From assembly GCF_003171515.1 (NCBI RefSeq), contig NC_089390.1:2542001-2606000 (forward strand): a DNA stretch of 64,000 nt, read 5' to 3'. Shown here one piece after another: positions 51,565 through 63,388 of this stretch. Source of the DNA: Pyrenophora tritici-repentis (Eukaryota; Ascomycota; Dothideomycetes; Pleosporales; Pleosporaceae). The notes below the pieces were generated by a model. It saw only the letters and a program-made list of their open reading frames with translations. It made no database searches and was not told the origin of the DNA. The stretch's first letter is position 1. Each line of letters begins with the position of its first letter. Both the position numbers and the translations under genes were made by a program.

Positions 51565-52869
51565 CTATCTTCCTGGATTCATACCAGGCATCAGGTCTGG
51601 CTTGTCCAAGACCATACCTCTCAGCAGAACCAACTGTCGCAAGCCCTCCCAGTCCTCGCCCTCTTCGTCACCCCGCCTCCAAACTTCCTTGAAACCCCAT
51701 GCGCATGCTATGCGATCAAGGGCGGCGCGCTCATCTTCCCTAATGTATCGGTCCAGCAGTGGAACACCAGGTCTCCAGACGACTCTGTCGTGATGATCGT
51801 TGTATGTTGTGAGAGCGACAAAGCCGAGGGTTCCTGTGCACATGACATAGGTGCTCATGCCTGCGAAAGCGTATAGCTTGAATGTCCAGGGGTCGATGAA
51901 ACCGCTGTATACGGAAAGTTCTTGGGCAATCATGTACAAGGCAAGTGGAGTGAGACTGGCAAGGACTGCTGGAAAGCCCATCTTGGTTATCATACGGTGC
52001 CGCCGCCATGCAGGAGCCCTGTAGGTTTGGTCGACGACGGCGAGCGCCAAGTTGATGTCTTTTGCATCGATTGCGGCCGTTAGTGCTTCGTCGGCGAGAT
52101 CAGCAGGGATGGCTTGCTTTGCCGACTTTGGGGAGGGTTGGGAGAATTTTGGAGGTGAGGAGCCCGCGATTGGAATCGGCTTGTTCGCGTAGAGGTATAG
52201 TGCCTCCGGAATGGTCTTGGGTCGAGCAAGCAAACGTTGCAAATGTATGTATAGGCCGAGGATATTTGGTGAAACGAAGACTTTCTCATGTGTGATTAGG
52301 CCCCGTGCAAGGTTCGATAGATACGGCGGTGATGGCAGCGCATCCAATCCTAGAGTTTGGGTCCTTGTCTTCTGTTCGGTCTTGACATGTCCCCCACTAC
52401 TGAGTCCCGAGAGTATTGTACTGGCTGAACTCTGTCGTATCGTTGCCTTTTGGCGCAAAGGCTGTCGGGAGCGTATGGCGATGGCATATTTTGCCACATA
52501 ATCTATCCCCTCCAGCGCCTCCAACACGGTCACCTCTGGTTCGACCTTGGGCGAATTGCAAATGTGCTTTATTTGAGCCTCGACCTCGGCCAGCTTCTTC
52601 TTCAGCGCTGCGACTCTGTCCGAAGTCTCAGCACCCCCATCGTCTCCATGCTCAACTTCTGCTGCTTTCGGAGCTGTGGTTGTGATGATCCGAACTGAAG
52701 TTTGGGGTGCTATGGCTGGCGAGCGCACGGTTTGCCGCCGTATTGAGGGTGCTTTGAGGGATGATGTGGATAAGAAGACGCGGCGAGTTCCAGGCTGCTG
52801 CAGTATGTAGTCGCACAGTTGACATAGTGGGCGCGAACGCGCGCGCATTGGTAGACGTTCAGGCTTCAT
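51565..52869 (-). CDS. Predicted mitochondrial inner-membrane protein, unknown function
   Basis: Single exon; the first ATG in frame is at 52869, giving 434 residues. The N-terminus MKPERLPMRARSRPLCQLCD continues to RRVFLSTSS and is basic like a mitochondrial presequence. A short coiled coil (AALKKKLAEVEAQIKHICNS) follows. The middle has LGLYIHLQRLLARPKTIPEALYLYANKPIP. Two hydrophobic segments, AVLASLTPLALYMIAQELSV and FAGMSTYVMCTGTLGFVALT, should cross the inner membrane, and the C-terminus is soluble (WGFKEVWRRGDEEGEDW). I do not recognise the name; it looks like a conserved ascomycete respiratory or translation accessory protein, but that is a guess. It diverges from verprolin across 238 bases. 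Confidence 0.8.
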   Translation of the reverse strand: MKPERLPMRARSRPLCQLCDYILQQPGTRRVFLSTSSLKAPSIRRQTVRSPAIAPQTSVRIITTTAPKAAEVEHGDDGGAETSDRVAALKKKLAEVEAQIKHICNSPKVEPEVTVLEALEGIDYVAKYAIAIRSRQPLRQKATIRQSSASTILSGLSSGGHVKTEQKTRTQTLGLDALPSPPYLSNLARGLITHEKVFVSPNILGLYIHLQRLLARPKTIPEALYLYANKPIPIAGSSPPKFSQPSPKSAKQAIPADLADEALTAAIDAKDINLALAVVDQTYRAPAWRRHRMITKMGFPAVLASLTPLALYMIAQELSVYSGFIDPWTFKLYAFAGMSTYVMCTGTLGFVALTTYNDHHDRVVWRPGVPLLDRYIREDERAALDRIACAWGFKEVWRRGDEEGEDWEGLRQLVLLRGMVLDKPDLMPGMNPGR

Positions 52870-53107
52870 TGCGCTGGCCGGACCCGTGGTGGGCGCAGTC
52901 AGGTTTGGGTGACGCAGCCGTCGGGCGCTGGGATTCTCATGCCAGGCGCCAAGTGTGACGGAATGTTCCAACCATGACCATCACTCGAACACGACACTCT
53001 TTCACGCCGACACAACACAATCAGGCAGGAAGAGACTGCACACGCGTATACAAACTCGACAGTGCGATAGTAAACACACCAAGGCGACGCGCGAGACACA
53101 CTCAACC

Positions 53108-54552
53108 ATGCCTCCACCACCACCCCCTCCGCCGCCCATGCCGCCCATGGGACGAGGCGCTGGAGGGCCACCACCCCCACCAATGCTGGGAAAGTCACCG
53201 GGGGGAAAAGCAGCGGGAGGAGCAGGCAGAGTAGGTCACTTCCCCAGCAAACAGCTTGTTTTGGAGAAACGGTTTCACCATGTCGAGCAGCAGCTAACCA
53301 GCCACAGGGTGCACTACTAGGAGATATCAGCAAAGGAATGAAGCTTAAGAAGGTCACCCAAGTCAACGATAGATCCGCCCCGATAACAGGAAAAGTGAGC
53401 GACGGCCCCAGTGCTGCGCCTATGGGAGCACCCGCCATCCCTGGCATGGGAAAGCCGCCTGCAGTACCTGGCCTTGCGCCGCCAGTTCCCGGTGGAGGAA
53501 ACCGAGGGAGGAGTAATAGCGACACGGGCGATGGAGGAGGTGCCGCACCGCCGCAGTTGGCAGGAATCTTTGCTGGAGGCATGCCAAAGTTGCGGAAGGC
53601 AGGCGGCGTAAACACGGGCGCGGACCAAAGCCATGCGCCATACCTCTCAGATCCCGAATCGAATCGCGGCTCTGCACCCAAACCACCGCGAGGAGCAGCG
53701 CCGAGACCTCCAGGGCTCCCGCCTTCAGCGCCTCCTGCACCGCCTGGAGGACCACCCGCGCGTCCAGGCATCAATGCTCTTCGAGGCCAGGATTCAAGAC
53801 CCAATTCGGTAGCTTCAAGTATAAGCGGGAAGCCAAAGCCACCGCCGCCGATTGGAAAAAAGCCGCCTATGCCACCGCCATCTTCCCGAAAGCCATCCGG
53901 TCTCGCTCCACCGCCTCCAACAGCTTCACCAGCTCGTGCGCCGCCTATTCCAGGAGGAGCTCCACCTCCACCACCGCCTCCTGCTTCAACCTCTCCTCGG
54001 CCCACCGGGGTACCACCACCTCCCCCTCTGCCACCGCCATCTCCGGCTCCGCGAGCTCCAGCACGATCGACTCCACCCCCACCGCCATCGGACGACGAAT
54101 ACGATCCCTATAAATATCCTGCTCCAGCCCCTCCACCTCCTCCACCAAATGGACACACCCCGTCTCTCGCAGAAACAGCAGCACGCAATGCTTTTGGTCG
54201 CGCATCGCCTGCTGCGCCTCCTCCACCTCCCCCGGCAGCACCACCAAGTGCACCCGCGCCTCCTCCGCCACCCAGCGCCGCTCCGAGTCGACAGGCCTCC
54301 CAAACACCATTGCGATCAATGATGGATCCCAGCTCGTACACCCTGTCAAACGGAGGATCGAGTATCAAGAGTCCGACTCATTCGGGCGGTGGAAGTAGAG
54401 AAAAAGGCAGGGTCAGGCCAATTCAGGATTTGAGATGGAGATTCCAAGATGAAGGCCAGTTCCCACGGCCCAGGGAGTTTACCAACGGACCAAAGAAATA
54501 TCGTGCTGGGAGAGGCAGCAGTGTGCCTTTAGATTTGAGCGCATACGAATGA
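53108..54552 (+). CDS. vrp1: Verprolin (WASP-interacting protein family), actin regulator
   Basis: Verprolin binds actin and WASP (Las17) at cortical actin patches and supports endocytosis and polarised growth. Exons 53108-53230 and 53308-54552 join to 455 residues. The N-terminus is poly-proline (MPPPPPPPPPMPPMG). The WH2 actin-binding motif GALLGDISKGMKLKKV begins exactly at exon 2. The centre is a long chain of proline runs able to bind profilin and SH3 domains. The C-terminus ends RPIQDLRWRFQDEGQFPRPR and FTNGPKKYRAGRGSSVPLDL, the WASP-binding region conserved in fungal verprolins. No defect is seen. The long antisense frame beneath it reflects the proline codons. Confidence 0.94.
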
Positions 54553-56794
54553 GTGTTGACTTGTTCATTGAAAGCAATCAAGAAATTGGGCTGGAGCAGC
54601 AGGAGGAGGAGACGGAGAGACTTCCTTGTCTTTACTGTGCGGAGAACCTGATCTAAGATTAAGGTTCTTTTCTTTCTTTCTCTAGGGAATAGATTTTTGG
54701 GAGCTTTAGCCTTCGTATTTGCATGGCGTTCTTGGTGTTGCTGTCTTTGCAGGCAAAACCGGGGGTAGGAAAGGCTGGTTGGCTGGTTAGAAAGGGGTGG
54801 GTAGCATTCCTTCCAAGGAAATATCAAAACGTCCTCGGAAGATAAAGCATGTGTGTACCGACAAGTTTTCCTTAAGAAAATTGCGATACGTGTTTTGGCG
54901 ATTGAAGTAGTATGGAGACGTTGATGAGAGGCAATAGCTGATTCGTGTGCTCGCGACACCAGCATGTCTGCATGGACATGAACATGCTGCTTTTTGTTCT
55001 CCTGGATGGCATGTACCATGTGCTCACCGATAAGCCAAAACTAAGCATAGCAACACCTACTTCCATTATCTGTTTTCTAAAGAAGAAGTTGAGTACAACA
55101 AAAGTTAGATAGAGTTATCTGCTACATCCGAATGACTCAGCACGAACCCCTATGCCTCATGGAGTGAACACATGCGCACGCACTCCCATTGGCGCACTGC
55201 TAAGCGTGTGATTTGCAGGTGAGAAGTTGGGTGTTCGGGCCGTGTATCTGGTGACGTCGAGGATCAGTGGTACGCTTACTATTAAGCTACATATTTTTCA
55301 GCCGGCTTGGCGGTTGGTGTAGGGGTACCCCACGTGTAGTTCCACCGAGCGTTACTTGTTTCTGTTTTGGCGTTGACAACGAATTCACTCTCACAAACGG
55401 GACTGATGCAATTTCTAGTCTTGAATCAGCCTTTCACTGAGCGGGTTTGAAACCTTCTATGCTCGGGTACCTTGCTGGTTTGAATGTGAGATGGCTGACT
55501 CGAAGTCCTGGTCTTCCGCCTGGGACAGACTTTGAGCAAAAGTGAAACGGTCTGGTCAAAACCACACCAGAAATTACTAATACATGATACTCTGTCAAGA
55601 AGCAAGTGTACCTTAGAGGTAGATTAGCTACATGATAGTCTAGATGTGAGTCAGCGACCTCATGCCCCGCAATTTGAGGCATTTAGAAGCAGCGACGAAA
55701 AGTGTAGGACATTGGATCCGAGATTTTGCAAGAATGTGTATGCTGCGAAAAGTCCAAAGATCGACACATGTCTTGCTGAAGAGTAATATACTGTCATATC
55801 ACTGTTACTGAACCGTTACTCTGCGAATGAATTCATGCGTTTCTCGCCCAGCTTGTACTTAAGCTGACCGAAGGTCAGAGCACGGTCATGTGACAACAAT
55901 GGAAGACAAGACAGATGTTGTTCTACCAGAGACTCCATACGTACCGGGCAGCTGCGAGAGTTAGATATCTACAATAGCGACCGCTGTTTTCGACGTGACA
56001 TTATGAAATGCTCTTGTTATTGCTTTCGCCTTTTCGGGCCGGTCTAGTTCGCACTTGATAGGGGTTCCGAAGTAAGCCGGACTTGAATGAAAATGTACAC
56101 CTAGGCCGATGGACACGCAATCAAAGATACCGGTACAGTGGCCATTGTATGAATGCGCTGGTCAAAGACGTCAGCGTTAGTCCAAAGATGCCGAGAGTGT
56201 AGAAGACGTACATCGGCCTCTGACTAATTTGGAAAGCATCTGTGCCACATTCAGCCCTTGCTTTTCCCTCTTCGGAAACTCTAGGGCGCAGTTGAACGCC
56301 CTTTTTGCTAAGGCCTACGAATCGGTATCGGGAAGGATATTCGAGATCTTCAAAGCAGAGAGAGCTACGTGTCAGCCATCGATGGCTTCGAAGATGAATG
56401 CTGCGTCGCTGCCAGGTTAACACACGTCTTCTGTGTCTGTCTAAACCAGATCTCATCAGTCGAATTTCGCATTTAATGGTTGAACAGTCCAAAGAGACTA
56501 GAGCCCTCCCGGTTCACGAAACACATGACGGGGCCCAGATGAATCTAAGTTCGAGGTTGGGACGGGCGGATGCCGGTCGGACCTTCGGACTTTGGGAACT
56601 CCGGCGTCACATCCTAGGCCTAATCAGGGATTCATCACCCCCATTAGCAATCATTGCTTGGACCTCATCCGAGGTGTAAATCAGCGGGACATTCGGTGAG
56701 TCGCCCATCCGAACTACAAACTTCCGCACCTCGCTTTTTTTTCACTCCGGGACGTGCCCACAACGAGCCACACAGCAGCCACAATCCTCCGGCC
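54553..56794. other. Gene-free stretch of about 2.2 kb
   Basis: The left end is the verprolin 3' UTR. I find no credible gene or RNA in the remainder. The last 100 bases lead into the Zn2Cys6 gene. Confidence 0.5.
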
Positions 56795-59263
56795 ATGACC
56801 ATGAAACTTGCCGTATGTGTATCAGCTGCGAGGAGCCGTTGTAGCCGCTTGCTAATACTTCATCGAAGTGTCTTCGTTGCAAGCGTAAAAAGATCAAATG
56901 TGACCGAGCAGACCCTATATGCCATCAGTGCATTACCGGAAAAGCGGAGTGTCAATATGTGGAGCGGCGCCAAAGACCAAGACCCGCACAGCAAAAGGCC
57001 GTAGTACAGCATCTGAGCCAGAGATTAGAGATGCTCGAAAAACAGATCAGCGCCTCAAGCGATACTTCCTCACCATCGGAGTCTTTCAAGACACCGGGGC
57101 GAGAAGTAGTCCAGAAAGCAACGCCGATAACATCTCCCAAGGGCTCGTGGAATGTACCAGCAAATGGCCAGGACTCGTGGGTAAACTACCCCGAGCCAAA
57201 TATCTATCTTAAAACGGTGGCAGCTGATAGGGATAGATTTACCGACTTGCGACGGACACTCGCCGTAACTTTCAAAACCAGGCTACTCCAGTCGCGACAC
57301 CAACACAAAGTATCGACAATGCCATGCTATCGCTCAACGAGGCCTTGGACGATCTCGGAAAACTAAGAATCCGGACCGATGCCATCAATGTCGACTTCAA
57401 GTTATCCCCTGTTGAAGCACGCGCATGCATAGACGGCTTCGTCAGTGTGATGAACGCAATGGTCATCCCAGATTGGTTCGCCCCTAACATGATTGATCTT
57501 GAGCTTCTCCGTGCTATAACGGATGTCATCGACTCTCCGTATGTGAACATCGATCCTGGAGTACGTGTCATGTATTTCAATGCTCTGTATTATGGGTTGG
57601 AGCAGAGTGAAGGCCCTGGCTGTGACCTGGCAGCAAAAGCATACATGAAAGTACTTGAGAGTGTGCCAGCATGGCTTGAGTCGACGACCGAGGCGAATGC
57701 AGACGGACCGACGGCTGCGATGACGAGCTGGACAACCATCATTATGCACGATTATGAGCTTTCCTGGAAATTCCACTGCAAGTCCTATCAGCACATCAAG
57801 TCGCAAGGCATAAACCAGATCGACGCCACACCTGCAAAGAACTTTGCAGAGGAGAGCCAACGGAATTCTTTCAGACTATTTTACTGGCATGTCATGTCAG
57901 TCGACGTCCTATTCCGCTTGTTCTATGGCAAACCTACCGTCGTAAGGTGGCTCTCAGATAACATTCGGCCACCAAGCATCTTCACTCCCGACAACATGCA
58001 CCCAACAGCCTTTCACACAATGATCACCATTACCTGGATAAGATATACGGTACTGACTGTGGAGATAATTGACTACGTCGATAATCGAGTGCAAGACAGG
58101 ACAGACCCAAGCGTTGCGCAAAAGGTAAACGAATGCTGTTTACAACTCGAAGAGATGATGGAAGAATGGAGACTGGAGGAATTAATGGACGACCAAAGAA
58201 CAACAGACGATCAGCGCTGCCTGATTGCAGATTTTATCAGTACGTTCATTTCATTCAATGCCCGCATAAGCTGACTCTGCTTTTAGTGAACGTTTACACT
58301 ACAATTATTGGGATTCAGCGCCTGATCAAGAAATCAAAACCGGATGAGATTAGCTTACGGGCTGCGCGGAAAGTTTCGAATATCATCCTAGATTTCCAGA
58401 TCGATCCGACATTGAATGCAAAAACGAAGAGCATAACCAATCAGTAAGTAGCAGATTCAATCTTCTCTGAACATTGAGCTATTCCAACGTCGAAAGCAAC
58501 ATGGCAAATCCATACCACTTCGATCAACGGCTCTATGCTCATTAACCCTTTACTGACCTCCACCTAGCTTCATAACCTTCTACCCCTTCTGCGTAGTCTT
58601 CACACTCTACGAATACATACTCGCTTGCCCCAACCCCGAAGACTGCGAAAGCGACATCGTCGGCCTCGAAAACATCGGCATCGCTATGACCGAAGCCTGT
58701 GTCACCCACAAAGACCTCGCCCCCTTCGCTAAGACAATAAATGCCCTCAACCGCGTCTCCCGTACGCTCCAAGAAGAGCGCCGCAAGAACATAGCCACCC
58801 CAAGAGCCACTGCAGCAAGAGAGGGAGAGGAAGAAACACAATATCATAACAATACTGCACATGGACGCGTCGACCAGCAGCCACACCAGCAGCAGCATCC
58901 ACCACACACTAGTTTCGATACCATACAGAACCTGGTCGCGAACGAGTTACCCGATTTCGACATGTCTGCTTTTGCATCCATGCCAGATTTCTCGATGAAT
59001 GTAGAGGGAGACTTCCAGTCTCATGGCTTCTTCCGTGCGCTTGAGAATGATCTTGTCATGAAGAATTGGCCAACGGGCGACTGGTGGGATCTGAGCGGCG
59101 GTGGTGCTGGTGGCGTAAATGAGACTATGGGGCAGGGCCCTGCGAGGTAATTAGCACATTTTGTTGGTTGCGAAGGATGTCTTTCATGTGGGGCGTGTGC
59201 TGACTTTGGTGTAGTGGAGATATACAGCCTTCGCAGTATTCGTACCCTACGCCGAATCCGTGA
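56795..59263 (+). CDS. Zn2Cys6 fungal transcription factor
   Basis: Six exons (56795-56812, 56869-57180, 57282-58239, 58287-58443, 58568-59146, 59215-59263) join in frame to 690 residues. The first exon encodes only MTMKLA; the join gives ACLRCKRKKIKCDRADPICHQC and a final Cys in KAECQY, a complete Zn2Cys6 DNA-binding cluster. A short coiled coil follows (HLSQRLEMLEKQIS), used for dimerisation. The middle-homology region contains FRLFYWHVMSVDVLFRLFYG. The C-terminus is acidic and has DFDMSAFASMPDFSMNVEGD, a likely activation domain, and ends QPSQYSYPTPNP. The short first exon and the last intron are my splice inference. Target genes are unknown; no enzyme gene lies close by. Confidence 0.87.
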
Positions 59264-59796
59264 GCTACGTGGGCTGAACCTAGAGTTTTTATGTTGTTTT
59301 GCGCGCCGTTGGTGGAGTTATGGTGTTGCATTTTCGTAGTCGTCCATGGGAGGGTTTTTCTCAGTTACTACCTAGGATACCAGATGTTTGGTTGAGAGAG
59401 GCATTCTAGTGCTTTATTTATTTCGTCGAATGTTGGTACGCTGCTTTGGTGTTTATACTTTCTGGATTGTAGTCTGGTGTGCATCATAGTTTCACTTTGA
59501 TGTGTTCTCTATGTCTGTGTTACCACACAGAAGTCCCTGTCTTGTTGCAAGGGGGGGCTGAGTTGCTTGGATGGCCAAGTTAGCGATAAGAATCAGCATG
59601 TGAATCCTTGATGAGAAGCACTGCAGTAATCTCAATAGAGGTGATGATTCGTTGTGGCCAATGTGAGTGCGCTTTGTTCTCAAATGCAGTCTATTCAGAA
59701 CGTTTCTTCTGTCAGATTCAATGGTTGGTGAAAGCACTAGATGGACAATGTTCTTCGTCAATGGCATAGTATTGTGTCTGCTAAGGATAGACGAAT

Positions 59797-59817
59797 CGCT
59801 ACCGAGCCCCGGTAGCG
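59797..59817. repeat. Perfect hairpin, 8-bp stem
   Basis: CGCTACCG and CGGTAGCG flank a 5-base loop (AGCCC). No T-run follows, so it is not an obvious terminator. Confidence 0.6.
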
Positions 59818-61830
59818 CATTCTCATACTAAATACCCGATGATGACTCATCCTAATCCATCATGGGCGACCATGGCCCATTCTGGGCAGGGTCCTGACAT
59901 CTTCGACGCATCGTATATATCTTACACACCTATCAGTACTTGCTGTATACGAGTCGGATTCTCCATGGCTGGCTAGGTTCACAGGTTATCATCCAGCATC
60001 ATAGTCCGATCAAAACGTAAAGCCGCTACACTATCATGTAGTAGATATCGGCCTCTCATCATCCGTACGCAGATCATGATTTCTTATAGCTCTTAGGTCT
60101 TACACCCTAGCGCAACATCTCCCGCCAACCCATGAATCCCGCTTCCGCCTCATCCCACAAACCCCGTACCCTCTGCGGGTCGTTCCGACTTGATACAGAT
60201 GACTACACAGAACGCTATCAGATACGAACCGTGCAGATACCGCTTACGTGTACCACCATCCCTATCAACCAAAAAAGCCACCGAAGCTGTACCCGACAAT
60301 GTGAGGTATTAGAGAGCGTCAGCGTTGCGGCTCGAGCCGGGATGAACCAGTGAGATTGTAATGGGGAACGGGTCGGGTATGGCATGGGTTCGATCGGGTC
60401 GTTCGTGTTGTGTACGGTGCTGACATTGACGTCTGCGCTGACGCGAGTGTGCATGCCATCTTGGAACGCACGGAACATGTATGCCTACTGAAAAAGCTAG
60501 GCATAGTGTGAGAAATTGGAACGGGACGAGATGGAAAGAAATGTTGGTACATGGGGAAGTAGGCCAGCATCTTCGTCTCCAAACTCACGGCACGCAACGT
60601 TAATTGCGTCACACCGACCTAGCTTTCCTCGGCTCGCGTCTTTGCTTATCCTTAGTCAGGCAAACGCCACCTACCAAACTAACAGTGTACCAGTAGAAAA
60701 AGCAAGCTAAGCGAAACCGAGAAGAACAAACGAGGAGAAGAATTTGCAGATCCGTGACGAAACGGCTGGCTCGCTCTCTTGTTCCGTTGTTTCCTTCAAA
60801 CAGTGTATGTGACAGTAGTGGAGCCTGGCGCTTCTTTGGTTCAACGTCTAGTCCGTTGCATTTGGTCTAAAATTTGTTTCTTTTTCCGTTCTTTGTCTGA
60901 ATCGAGGGAAATGTGAGGCGAACCATGCTTTGTTTGTTTGTTTGATGGCGCATTTTCATCGTTGCTACCGCGTGTTTTTTTCATTTTATTCCAAAGGAGC
61001 GGGAGCGAGCGTTGGGACCATGGTGTAGGAGATGTAGAAGACAAGGGGAGAACATGCCAGAGCCTATCGCTCACTCCGCTTCGTTTTGATCCACTATAGG
61101 GATGGGGAAGGGGGTGTGAATCAGCCTTCTGTATACCATCACCTCATCCTATCATGGAGCCTTCTAATCTCCCAACTACTGTCCATCCACTTAACACGAC
61201 ACGGCGGTACGCGTCCTAACCACCAGCCACCACTTACGCAACACCCAGCCTTAGCTCCGTAGTTCCAAAAAGCAAAAGCACCAAGTCTCTAACACCAATA
61301 CGTGGTCTTCTGAAGCGCCCGACCATCGCACTGCTCACCAACTCCCAGCCTTCTGAACCAAACAATCCCCAAGTTCCTCCAGGCCCAAACAAACCGCATC
61401 TCTTTTTCCCTGCCTTGTCTGTCCTATGCTGTCTCATCCCAGCTTTCATGATCTAATTACCCCTTGTTGGCTCACAGACTCCCACGCTTTCCGTCTCCCG
61501 CCCCATCCATCCATCTGCACATTCACGCAGCCATATGCGCCCCCTGTTCACCATCTTCCGTTGTAACCAAGCACGCGGCCGTCCCTATGATACTTAACTA
61601 ACCCAATGCATGGGTCCATAACGTCACAGCTAGATATCTTGGCAGATTTGCTTGATTGCTTGATGTTGTCCGCTTTTCTCGCTGTGGCTGTAGCTCTTTG
61701 TGACGTTTGTGGCACATTGTTCGCGTTTCCCGACAGTTCTGGTATCTGATTTCCTAATATATCTTTCGAGAAGGAGTTTGATATAATGCTGATGTGTATT
61801 TGCATTTCTGGGATGTTTGTGCGTGTGAGG

Positions 61831-61848
61831 ATGATGATGATGATGATG
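61831..61848. repeat. (ATG)6 microsatellite
   Basis: Six uninterrupted ATG triplets in non-coding DNA. Confidence 0.9.
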
Positions 61849-63388
61849 CCAAGACAGACAGAGGAAGACAACCCCAAATCAACAAACGCCACCAACCGAA
61901 CCATAACGATGTTCGTTAAGATTGTATGTTACCAAATTTATGGTATAGGGAACGATTCATTCATGTAGAATTTTCAGCTTATTCACCGACCAGCGAGTCA
62001 TACCACCCGCAGCAGCCAACTCTCTTTTCAGCTCATACTCATCTCCCCACATTCCGCACTTTACCCCAAACATGCCACATATGCACATGAGCGTCGCATG
62101 AATTCATAAAAATCCAAAAACGCCACATCAAATCAGCCACATCGGCCACAAATCTCACTCTCAAACCCCCAACCCTAGTCCCAGCCCTATATACACATCT
62201 CCCATGTCAATATTCATATAAACAGGATGACATGCTCCAACGGCGGCTTACGTGACACTACAATAAACATGCAAGGGTCTTCATATATACTTCTGATGAC
62301 ACGATATAAACGCAAACACCAATTTCAAAACAAAAGCACATGCACACTCCCCAAGTCGTCAACGTAAGCTCACATAGAGCGGAGCGCGCATGTGTGTGCG
62401 GATAGATGTTGCGCAGCGCGACTGCGAAAATCAGTAAGCACCAGCACCAAACCATCCAGACACTCCCAGGTCCAGCGATCCAAGGGCAAGGAAACACGAG
62501 CCGTGGCGGAGGGTGACAAGGGGCGGTTAGTACTCCCGTAAAAACACGCATGCAGCGTCGGCGTATTGCTCAACCTCTTTTTAACTTTGCCGAGCCCCAT
62601 GTTACCGCAACCTTACTGCATTTGCGCTCGTATTGTCGGGGCTGGGCAAGGCGGCAAAGGCGCCGAGAATTCCTACGACGCTGAGGCCCTGTGGCCAGCC
62701 CAATTCTAGACCATGCGATATGGCGCAATCCCAACGAAGCAAAAATGGCCGAATACGAACGACGTCGGACAACCGTCCAGTAGGGCTAGCAATAGCTACA
62801 CGACGGAGAAGGAGTAGCGGACGGATTGAAGCGAGAGGGGCAAAGAGAAAATTGCAAATGACTTTGTAACCAAACAGCCTGCATAAACAGTATTGAAAAA
62901 AAAAGAAGGGGTCATTATTCTTTATACTACTACTTTATATGCTAATGCATCGAGTCGTCCGTGCCCCTGTTTCGTACGTACTCTGATGCTATGTGGTGGT
63001 CGTTAGGTGTGCCCATTTTTATCTAAACGCCGGGAAAATGACTGATTAGCAACGCCGTATCCGCATTTCATGATGATGCCGATGCAGACTGCTGCGGCTA
63101 TAAAAAGGTGAGGATGAAACAATAATACCATTGCTCATTGGCCCCACCCGGAACCGTACATGCAATGTGTGCCCAGGTCCAGAATGCTGCTTACGAAGAA
63201 GCCCGAAGATTGCGAGATTGGTACATGATTAGAACGCTGTAATAAACTTTAATGCAGTGGTTGGTGCCGGCACGGAGTCGTGGTGGTACGGAGCCCGCCG
63301 CGAGGGGTGGCCGCGACGTGTAGGCGAGAATCCAGTAACGCGAAACGTGAAGCGGATGACGTGGCGTGGTGCCATTGCAGCAAGGGAT

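Larger units (their letters stand above)
59264..63388. other. Gene-free stretch of about 4.1 kb
   Basis: No frame with protein-like composition and no tRNA found. It holds a perfect 8-bp-stem hairpin (59797-59817) and a (ATG)6 run (61831-61848). The minus-strand gene at 63389 has its 3' UTR at the right end. A non-coding RNA cannot be excluded. Confidence 0.5.

Noticed and set aside
52870..52971. N-terminal extension of the mitochondrial membrane protein
   Set aside because: The open frame reaches upstream only from a TTG; the first ATG is at 52869 and starts a presequence.
52899..54005. 368-codon minus-strand frame opposite verprolin, Gly/Ala-rich
   Set aside because: It is the shadow of proline codons on the other strand and has no independent motif.
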